This document shows positions 58,499 to 64,000 of a stretch of DNA of 64,000 bases, piece after piece. The notes beneath the pieces are model-generated. The model was given only the letters and a program-made list of their open reading frames with translations, was not told the origin of the DNA and made no database searches. This DNA comes from Prevotellaceae bacterium UBA2744 (GTDB taxonomy: Bacteria > Bacteroidota > Bacteroidia > Bacteroidales > Bacteroidaceae), in contig DEJQ01000018.1 in NCBI GenBank assembly GCA_002353575.1, positions 1 through 64,000 on the forward strand, written 5' to 3'. Positions within the stretch are counted from its first letter, which is position 1. Every line of letters starts with the position of its first letter. The position numbers were made by a program, and so were the translations under genes.

Positions 58499-60772
58499 TT
58501 ATTTCAACCATTTGTCTAAGAAATTGAAGAATGTGCGCTGCCATAGCACGCCGTTCTGCGGTTTCAATACCCAGTGGTTCTCATCGGGGAAGAGCAGCAG
58601 CTCAGCAGGAATACCCTTCATGCGTGCTGCATTGAAGGCTTGCATGCCTTGAGTGTAGCATATACGATAATCTTTCTCTCCGTGTATGCAGAGGATAGGA
58701 GTGTCCCACTTATCCACCAACTTGTGTGGTGATTTCTCGTATGTCTTCTTCGCGTTCGGCATCTGTGGACGATGCCAGTAGGCTTCGTCATATTCCCAGT
58801 TGTCAAACCAGTTCTCTTCAGTTTCCAGGTACATTGCTTCCAGATTGAATGCGCCGTCGTGAGAAATGAATGCCTTGAAGCGTTTCTCGTGAATGCCTGC
58901 GAGATAATAGACTGAGTAGCCTCCGAACGAAGCTCCTACAGCTCCCAGACGGTCGCGATCTACATAGGGTAGGGAGTCAGCTGCAAAGTCGATGGCAGAC
59001 AGATAGTCCTGCATACACTGCCCTGGCCAGTCGCCTGAGATCTGTTCCTTCCATTCCTGGCCGAATCCTGGAAGACCGTGGCGGTTTGGTGCCACTATAA
59101 CATATCCGTTAGCAGCCATTATCTGGAAATTCCAGCGGTAGCTCCAGAACTGCGACACAGGACTCTGAGGGCCTCCCTCGCAGAACAGCAGGGTAGGGTA
59201 TTTCTTACCCTTCTCGAAGTTCGCGGGCAGAATCACCCACACCAGTTCTTTCTTCCCGTCGGTCGTTGGCACCCAGTACTGCTCCACTTTTCCCGTCTTC
59301 AGTTGTGAGAGGATATGGTCATTCTCATGCGTAATCTGGACAACATCTGCCGCCTTGCCGGCTTTGGCTGAAGGAGTGACGAGATACAGGTCGGTCGGTT
59401 GACTCATACTTTGTCTCGATGCCAGTATCTGCTGTCCGTTGTTTGCCATCTGCAGGTCGGTCCAGTCGTCCCACGTCTCTGTGAGTTCCCTAACCTCGCC
59501 TTTCTGGTTTACCATATACATATTGCTGCATCCGTGCCAGACGCTCAGGAAATAGAACAGAGGATCGCTCGCCTTACCCCTTAGCCCATTGTCCTTAGTC
59601 CTTTGACTTGAACTCATCTGTTTCCCCTCAGCCCAGCAGAAAGCATCTATGTCACTCTCCCAGTTTACATACCACTTATTCCCTGTAGCTACTTCGTAAA
59701 CACATAATCGTTTTAAATCCGACTCATAACCATCGCGTTCCATTGAGAGCCATGCTATGTGTTTCCCGTCGGCTGAGAACTGCGGATTCTGGTCGTAGCC
59801 CACGTTGTTTTTAAGGTTGTCAGGACTGTTCACAGCCTGCACCCTCAGCGTGCGTGACGGGTCACACGCTGGTACCTTGTAGTCTGCCGGCTTACACAGA
59901 TTCCGAGTCGTACCCGTACTGATGTCATACAGATATATGTCCGAATCGGTCGAAATCGAATACTGCAGTCCTGTCTTCTTCCTGCAAGTATAGGCCACGC
60001 TCTTCGAGTCGGGACTCCAGTCCAGCTGTTCTATTCCGCCGAATGGCTCCATCGGGCACTCGTATGGTTCTCCCTCCAAAATGTCCTTGCCTGTCTCTGC
60101 TATAGTCAGGTCCGCGCCGACATTATAAATATATGGGTGCTGAATGCTCTTCACGTAATGATCCCAATGGCGGTACATGAGGTCTGTAATCACCAGTCCG
60201 GTGGATTCCTGCAGGTCATCAGGATTCTTCTTTATCACCTCATGGAAAGGTGTTGATTTCAGGATGATCACCGCCTTTCGGTCGGGCGAGAACTTGAACC
60301 CTTCCACTTTTCCTCCGGTCTTGCTCAACTGGCGCCGGTTACTGCCGTCCGGATTCATAGCCCAAATCTCCCCGTCGCGCTGAAAGGCAATAGTCTCATT
60401 GTCCAACCACGCAGGCGCCGTCTCGTTTTTCTCATCCATTGTTAGCAGGGTCGGTTCTGCAGCCAGTGCCGTTGCTGTCTTGCTGGTGTCAAGTACATAC
60501 AGCACCTTGTGGCTCTTGTTCAGTTTCACGCTATAATAATCCACCTGATAGGCTATGTGCTTTCCGTCAGGTGCAGCAGCAGGACTGCCTATGCGTCCCA
60601 TAGCCCAAAGGACCTCGGGAGTCATCAATCCGTCCTCTACTCTTATCGACTGTCGTGTAAAGTTACTCTCTTCCATATTAACCTTATTTATTTGTGCATC
60701 GTCAGCAGGCAGAGCCATTGCATGTGCTCCGCCCATCACCAGTGCCATCAAAAATACGTTTATTATCTTCAT
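58499..60772 (-). CDS. S9 family prolyl-oligopeptidase-type peptidase (DPP5-like)
   Basis: 757 residues with a signal peptide (MKIINVFLMALVMGGAHAMA). An N-terminal beta-propeller (PDGKHIAYQ, IWAMNPDGSNRRQLS, LDWSPDSKSVAYTC) precedes the alpha/beta-hydrolase domain with the triad Ser615 (GASFGGYS), Asp701 (HGEKDYR) and His733 (DENHWV). It resembles the periplasmic dipeptidyl-peptidase 5 of Porphyromonas, which removes dipeptides from peptides. In the propeller, between FCWAEGKQM and LFYFLSVWHG (about residues 388-402), a polar insertion SQRTKDNGLRGKAS is encoded by heptamer repeats. The frame is intact. Confidence 0.9.
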   Translation of the reverse strand: MKIINVFLMALVMGGAHAMALPADDAQINKVNMEESNFTRQSIRVEDGLMTPEVLWAMGRIGSPAAAPDGKHIAYQVDYYSVKLNKSHKVLYVLDTSKTATALAAEPTLLTMDEKNETAPAWLDNETIAFQRDGEIWAMNPDGSNRRQLSKTGGKVEGFKFSPDRKAVIILKSTPFHEVIKKNPDDLQESTGLVITDLMYRHWDHYVKSIQHPYIYNVGADLTIAETGKDILEGEPYECPMEPFGGIEQLDWSPDSKSVAYTCRKKTGLQYSISTDSDIYLYDISTGTTRNLCKPADYKVPACDPSRTLRVQAVNSPDNLKNNVGYDQNPQFSADGKHIAWLSMERDGYESDLKRLCVYEVATGNKWYVNWESDIDAFCWAEGKQMSSSQRTKDNGLRGKASDPLFYFLSVWHGCSNMYMVNQKGEVRELTETWDDWTDLQMANNGQQILASRQSMSQPTDLYLVTPSAKAGKAADVVQITHENDHILSQLKTGKVEQYWVPTTDGKKELVWVILPANFEKGKKYPTLLFCEGGPQSPVSQFWSYRWNFQIMAANGYVIVAPNRHGLPGFGQEWKEQISGDWPGQCMQDYLSAIDFAADSLPYVDRDRLGAVGASFGGYSVYYLAGIHEKRFKAFISHDGAFNLEAMYLETEENWFDNWEYDEAYWHRPQMPNAKKTYEKSPHKLVDKWDTPILCIHGEKDYRICYTQGMQAFNAARMKGIPAELLLFPDENHWVLKPQNGVLWQRTFFNFLDKWLK
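59572..59606 (-). repeat. Five-unit heptamer insertion inside the S9 peptidase gene
   Basis: On the + strand CCTTACC, CCTTAGC, CCATTGT, CCTTAGT and CCTTTGA follow one another with a 7-bp period. They encode the polar loop at residues ~389-401 of the peptidase. Copy changes would shift the frame. Confidence 0.75.
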
Positions 60773-60812
60773 AATTCACTCTGTAATTATTTTCTATAAT
60801 CAATATTTATTA

Positions 60813-60839
60813 TTAGCCACTGTGCTAATGGCATAAGCC
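60813..60839. repeat. REP-like element, copy 1
   Basis: 27 bp made of two adjacent small palindromes: TTAGC-CACTGT-GCTAA and GGC-ATAA-GCC. It differs from copy 2 at one base. Confidence 0.85.
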
Positions 60840-60859
60840 TTTCTTGTTCGCCTCTCTTC

Positions 60860-60886
60860 TTAGCCACTGTGCTAATGGCGTAAGCC
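60860..60886. repeat. REP-like element, copy 2
   Basis: Same 27-bp element as copy 1 (GGC-GTAA-GCC in the second palindrome), in the same orientation 47 bp on. It overlaps the 3' end of the transposase gene: the stop TAG and the last codons of the transposase lie in it. Confidence 0.85.
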
Positions 60887-61882
60887 ATGCACTGCCACAT
60901 TAGTGGTATGCCCAATAGCACAAATAGTCTCAGTCAGATGATTGAGGTAATGGAACCGCTCATAATCGCTAACGAAAGCAGGCATATCCTCGCTCCATGG
61001 TGCAAGAATAAGCAGTGAGCCAAATGCACAGGCTTCGAAACGACTTCGCTCTGGTTTCCAGTATTGTCCAATAGGCTCGGCTTGTACATGAATTAACCGT
61101 AACTTCTGTTCCAAAGCCATGTTCTTGACCCTTTTCTCACATTCTGAGACTCCGGGCGTTACCAGCACGTCTCCACTGTTTGCCGCAGCAATCAGACGCT
61201 GGCTTTCTGTTTTCCATACATCTGTATTTTCCGTAGGTATTCCATTTGTACGACGATGGAAAAACACCTGATGTTTTTCTGGCTGTCGAAGCAGAAGCAT
61301 ATTGCCGAAGGCGCTGTAACGCACACCTCCAATAGTGATGCAAAGCGAGCGCTGGAATAAATCAGGGTATTCGTGTCGCATCATATAGCGTAAAGGATTG
61401 TCACGGAGGTAGCATTTCCAGTTCTCCAGTTGGCCGTCTCGCATTAGTATGTGGTCGTTATAATTAGGCTCGAAAAGAGAGGAACGTGAATCTTCAGCTG
61501 ATGCTGCAGACACAGTGGAGTTCAGTTTCCACCAGGCTCGGCTGATGCCTCCCTTGAAAGCACCAATGATGATGCCAAGATGCTTTCCCTTTGGTAGCGG
61601 TTCTCTGATGCGCACAATCATGTGTATATGATCTGGCATAAGGCATACCTGCCATAAGTCAACCATAGGATAATAATGATGTATCTTAGGAAGTTCCTCG
61701 TCAAGGACTGTCTGACCAAGCCGTGATGGTTTGAGATGAGGCTTATCGCCACCACCTTTCATAGTTCCTGCGATTTCGCCAAATACACGACGCCTTTCGG
61801 CAACCACAATGGTCACCTCATAAGTCCCTGGTACTGCGTAATCGTGCCCATACATCCGTCGTGTCTGACATCCTTCGCTCAT
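60872..61882 (-). CDS. REP-associated Y1 (IS200-like) transposase with DprA-like C-terminal domain
   Basis: 336 residues from ATG 61882 (MSEGCQTRRM), chosen because a TACTTTTG -7 box lies 21 bp upstream; an in-frame ATG at 61930 would add 16 residues. The first ~180 residues are a Y1 transposase: VPGTYEVTIVV, the HUH motif MPDHIHMIVRI (about residues 82-92), FKGGISRAWW, FEPNYNDHILM and YLRDNPLRY with the candidate catalytic tyrosine. The remainder looks like a DprA/LOG-type Rossmann domain (GDVLVTPGVSECEKRV, PIGQYWKPERSRFEACAFG, LLILAPW). This two-domain form exists in other Bacteroidales. RAYT proteins mobilise REP sequences as single strands; two REP-like copies lie at its 3' end. Confidence 0.8.
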   Translation of the reverse strand: MSEGCQTRRMYGHDYAVPGTYEVTIVVAERRRVFGEIAGTMKGGGDKPHLKPSRLGQTVLDEELPKIHHYYPMVDLWQVCLMPDHIHMIVRIREPLPKGKHLGIIIGAFKGGISRAWWKLNSTVSAASAEDSRSSLFEPNYNDHILMRDGQLENWKCYLRDNPLRYMMRHEYPDLFQRSLCITIGGVRYSAFGNMLLLRQPEKHQVFFHRRTNGIPTENTDVWKTESQRLIAAANSGDVLVTPGVSECEKRVKNMALEQKLRLIHVQAEPIGQYWKPERSRFEACAFGSLLILAPWSEDMPAFVSDYERFHYLNHLTETICAIGHTTNVAVHGLRH

Positions 61883-61902
61883 GTCCTTGTTTCTTTTGCT
61901 CA

Positions 61903-61910
61903 CAAAAGTA
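61903..61910 (-). promoter_or_regulatory. -7 box of the transposase promoter
   Basis: TACTTTTG on the - strand, 20 bp before the MSEG start codon. No convincing -33 box at the expected distance. Confidence 0.35.
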
Positions 61911-62024
61911 CAAAAAAATCCCGACATCATTCATTCTCTGCTGCAAAAATCAACAATCTCTTTTCCATTCCCTCAATGTTCAAGATGCCATCCTTGTAAA
62001 AAAATAATTAAAAAATCATATTCA

Positions 62025-62150
62025 AGCCTACATGCCTACACTAAATTCGTATATATGCATATAAATAAGGAAGATAGGCAAAATTTAGCCTACACAAAGC
62101 CTACACAAAGCCTACATGATTCCTACACGAAACCTATACAAAACCTGCAT
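62025..62150. repeat. Iteron-like direct repeats GCCTACACAAA
   Basis: GCCTACACAAA occurs twice in a row (62087-62108), followed by degraded copies GCCTACATGATT, CCTACACGAAA, CCTATACAAAA; two further GCCTACA copies lie just upstream. The period is 11-12 bp. The reverse complement recurs at 62441-62462 as TTTGTGTTGGCTTTGTGTATGC in two mismatches. Confidence 0.75.
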
Positions 62151-62243
62151 TTTTTGTGTTTCTTCGTACAATTCTGTGCTCTATAGTTAACTGTAATTAG
62201 CGATAATTCTTCTCCGTAAACAAATTTAGCTAAGAGAGATTTG

Positions 62244-62261
62244 AAATTCTCTAGAGAATTT
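62244..62261. repeat. 18-bp perfect palindrome, copy 1
   Basis: AAATTCTCTAGAGAATTT. Identical to copy 2, centres 65 bp apart; looks like a binding site for a dimeric protein or a small cruciform. Confidence 0.85.
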
Positions 62262-62308
62262 TACTGTTCCTCCTCGATGCAGTAATTCCTGCTTAGCCTA
62301 CAAAATTT

Positions 62309-62326
62309 AAATTCTCTAGAGAATTT
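62309..62326. repeat. 18-bp perfect palindrome, copy 2
   Basis: AAATTCTCTAGAGAATTT. The preceding 12 bp include another GCCTACA motif (62296-62302). Confidence 0.85.
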
Positions 62327-62609
62327 GATTTCTGTCCTTCGAAGAAAAAGTTGTTAGAATGCATAATAGTTTTTGCTCGAACGCCTTTTAGGAGTAATTC
62401 AGACCACTAAATTAAGAGAATCCGTGCCGTTTATCCATTTTTGTGTTGGCTTTGTGTATGCTTGAAAATGTATAATCCGCATAAAACCAGAGTATAACGT
62501 TAAAATTGTGTAGGCATATAGGTTTATGGAAAGTTTTCAATAAAAATTTTCCCAGTAATGAAGTCTCAGATTGGATTTCGTATTAAAAGTATTCTAACAG
62601 CTAACTGAT

Positions 62610-62731
62610 AATCAGAGCTGAGGAACCAGGTCCTCCTCTCATCGGGGCGTTCATCATCGCATGCTACGCGACAGCAAGCCTTACAACAGGTAGCAATGCT
62701 CCAGACAGCGAAGGACGCAGCCCTGCAAATT
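62610..62731. other. GC-richer structured stretch, possible non-coding RNA
   Basis: After AT-rich DNA the base composition changes and a long stem can form: GCATGCTAC (62658-62667 region) with GTAGCAATGC (62691-62700 region), one bulged A. GTCC/GGAC and GGGGC/GCCCT pairs flank it. It matches none of tmRNA, RNase P, SRP RNA or a tRNA that I could check by eye. Confidence 0.3.
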
Positions 62732-62762
62732 GGGAAATAGATGAGAAACCCATTTATTTCCC
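62732..62762 (-). terminator. Hairpin overlapping the stop codon of the comF-like gene
   Basis: GGGAAATAGATG pairs with CATTTATTTCCC (12 bp, one G-T pair) around a 7-base loop. The stop codon (62754-62756) is inside the stem. No strong T run follows, so it may be a weak terminator or mRNA 3'-end stabiliser. Confidence 0.5.
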
Positions 62763-63488
62763 CGCATAAGCTAAGGCAAGGATGCTGAAACGGATGGCGG
62801 TCGTGTCGCCTGCGTATGGAAGTGGTGTGCCTACGGCTTGCATGATTGCCGTAGCACAGGAGAGGGTAGTGGCGTTAGAAGTAACCACATCATCGACGAG
62901 GAGGATGTGGTTGCCTTTCAGAAGGTCGGGCCGTACGCATTTGAATATGTTTTCCACGTTTTTCTTTCGTTCGAAGTGGAACATACGAGTCTGGCTTTTG
63001 TTGTTCACCATTCGTACTACGGCATCGGAATAAATAGGAATCTTGGTGACTGCCTGTATGCCACGGGCTATGTATTCGCTTTGGTTGTAGCCGCGTTTTC
63101 TTAGTCGGCTGTGGTGCAAGGGAATTGGTACGATGGCATCTATACCTTCAAAGAAGTCGGACGATTCGCTTATCTCCTCCGCCATAAGACGACCAAAGTA
63201 CTCTCCGATAGCATGGTTCCTGCGATATTTCAGGTTCAAGACTACATCCTTGAATCCTTCTTTGTAGTACATAAAGGCACTGGCATGCTCAATCGGAATC
63301 TTACCCCAATACATCTTCTCCATAACGTTCTCCTTGGTCTTGTGCAGTTCTGTACGTGGCAGGTCCATAAAGCACCTGATGCACAGATGATGTTCCGTCT
63401 CTGCCAGTACATCATCGCATACGGCACAGTAACGGGGAAAGAACAAGTCGAGAAGACGATTACACTGTAGCTTCAAACCGGAAAACAT
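62754..63488 (-). CDS. ComF family phosphoribosyltransferase-like protein
   Basis: 244 residues. An N-terminal zinc ribbon (C21xxC24 and C36xxC39) precedes a ComF/GntX-type phosphoribosyltransferase fold: FKDVVLNLKYRRN, IVPIPLHHSRLRKRGYNQSE and the PRPP-binding motif ILLVDDVVTSNATT (about residues 194-207). ComF assists uptake of single-stranded DNA in competent bacteria; in Bacteroidota the role is inferred from homology. It starts 9 bp after rnr, so the two share a transcript. Confidence 0.9.
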   Translation of the reverse strand: MFSGLKLQCNRLLDLFFPRYCAVCDDVLAETEHHLCIRCFMDLPRTELHKTKENVMEKMYWGKIPIEHASAFMYYKEGFKDVVLNLKYRRNHAIGEYFGRLMAEEISESSDFFEGIDAIVPIPLHHSRLRKRGYNQSEYIARGIQAVTKIPIYSDAVVRMVNNKSQTRMFHFERKKNVENIFKCVRPDLLKGNHILLVDDVVTSNATTLSCATAIMQAVGTPLPYAGDTTAIRFSILALAYAGK

Positions 63489-63497
63489 ACCGATGTG

Positions 63498-64000
63498 TTA
63501 TTTCCTTTTCTTACTGCCTTTTTTCTTCTTCCCGCCTTGTTTGTTCTTCGGCTTTTTGCTTGGTTTGTTCGTGAAGTGTACGGGACGCGGGACTGAAGAT
63601 TCTGCACCGTCGGGTGTGAGCTTACGGACAAATTCGTAGTCCAACTGCTTACGGAACAGGTTGGCTGCTGCTACCTTGATGCGGATAGGATCGCCAAGAG
63701 TGAATCTGTGATGAGATTGCCTGCCTATGAGTGTGTAGTTCGTCTCATCGTAGTCGAATCCTTCATTGCCCAGGTCCCGTACGGAGATAAGTCCCTCGCA
63801 TTTGTTTTCATCTACCTCGGCATAAATGCCGAATTCGCTGACTCCGCTGATGTGGGCATCGAATTCCTCGCCCAACTTATCTGCCATGAACTCTACCTGC
63901 TTGTATTTTATGCTGGCACGCTCTGCCTGAGCTGCAAGCTGTTCCATGTCGGAACTGTGGGTGCAGAGTTCTTCGTAGTATTTCTGATTCACGTTTTTCT
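63498..64000 (-). CDS. rnr: Ribonuclease R, C-terminal part (runs off the window)
   Basis: The frame is open to the window edge; the GTG at 63992 is not a true start. The visible 167 residues are the end of RNase R: YYEELCTHSSDMEQLAAQAERASIKYKQ-type text closing the RNB domain, an S1 RNA-binding domain (AHISGVSEFGIYAEV ... GLISVRDL) and a lysine-rich tail (KKPKNKQGGKKKKGSKKRK) typical of the enzyme. RNase R is a processive 3'-5' exonuclease that degrades structured RNA in the cytoplasm. Confidence 0.92.
   Translation of the reverse strand, partial: KNVNQKYYEELCTHSSDMEQLAAQAERASIKYKQVEFMADKLGEEFDAHISGVSEFGIYAEVDENKCEGLISVRDLGNEGFDYDETNYTLIGRQSHHRFTLGDPIRIKVAAANLFRKQLDYEFVRKLTPDGAESSVPRPVHFTNKPSKKPKNKQGGKKKKGSKKRK

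Larger units (their letters stand above)
61990..62600. other. AT-rich gene-free stretch with iteron-like repeats and palindromes
   Basis: No coding gene is supported between the transposase start and the comF-like gene (about 820 bp). This part holds direct GCCTACA repeats at 62025-62150 and 62296, an inverted near-copy at 62441-62462, and two identical 18-bp palindromes. A 101-codon frame at 61881-62186 is a by-product of the repeats. Confidence 0.7.

Noticed and set aside
62025..62150. CRISPR-like array
   Set aside because: 11-bp repeats without unique spacers and no cas genes.
61881..62186. 101-codon + frame with AYTKP repeats
   Set aside because: Overlaps the transposase start and promoter; its repeats simply translate the GCCTACACAAA DNA repeats.
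62610..62731. tmRNA, RNase P RNA, SRP RNA or tRNA
   Set aside because: The diagnostic sequences (T-loop GTTCRA, RNase P P4, SRP GGAA tetraloop region) are not seen.
63498..63992. Complete small S1-domain protein starting at 63992
   Set aside because: That codon is GTG inside a frame open to the window edge, and upstream residues continue RNase R.

Overview
The window looks like chromosomal DNA of a Prevotella/Segatella-type member of the Bacteroidota. The reasons are: several fimbrillin-family (Mfa-like) lipoproteins; exported proteins ending in the short 'F-x-L-x-G ... G-x-Y-I-x-x-G-K-K-x-x-V/I-K/R' tail typical of Prevotella; promoters of the Bacteroidota form TTTG-N19..22-TAnnTTTG; and starts without Shine-Dalgarno sites. 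No rRNA, tRNA or CRISPR array was seen.

Region 1 (1-1470): an 11-bp tandem array, then a YitT-family membrane protein. Its extra C-terminal ~107 residues resemble a dead N-terminal half of the nucleotide-sanitising enzyme RdgB/Ham1. A clean terminator follows.

Region 2 (1478-19650, + strand): one tightly packed unit of about 18 kb. It encodes four fimbrillin-like lipoproteins, a 2530-residue modular exported protein and a 1074-residue fimbrial tip/adhesin-like lipoprotein. A small DUF3791-DUF3990-DUF3791 cassette with a shortened middle gene sits inside it. Two arrays of 7-bp repeats fill two of the gene junctions exactly, from stop codon to next start.

Region 3 (19658-39892, - strand): a DUF1016 (PDDEXK) nuclease, a 5283-residue exported protein with 13 copies of an undescribed 'DPY' module, a fimbrillin-like lipoprotein and an AAA ATPase. 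Repeat tracts lie inside the signal-peptide codons of both surface proteins.

Region 4 (39916-50961): gamma-carbonic anhydrase on -, then a + strand cluster: malate dehydrogenase, GH53 galactanase, TamB-like, TamA-like and mannose-6-phosphate isomerase. The first four genes overlap stop-to-start.

Region 5 (50980-60772): a beta-barrel protein (DUF5723-like) with a lipoprotein partner, a GH30 hydrolase, a YhaM-like HD phosphohydrolase with phosphoglycerate mutase, and an S9 peptidase carrying a heptamer insertion.

Region 6 (60813-64000): a REP-associated Y1 transposase with two REP-like elements, an ~820-bp gene-free stretch rich in direct repeats and palindromes, then comF-like and the 3' end of rnr.

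The strongest candidates for something undescribed are (a) four independent 7-bp-period arrays placed at starts, signal peptides or inside genes of exported proteins, suggesting a slippage-based surface switch, (b) the 13-module giant protein, (c) the YitT-RdgB-like fusion, and (d) the repeat-rich gene-free stretch beside the REP/transposase pair.
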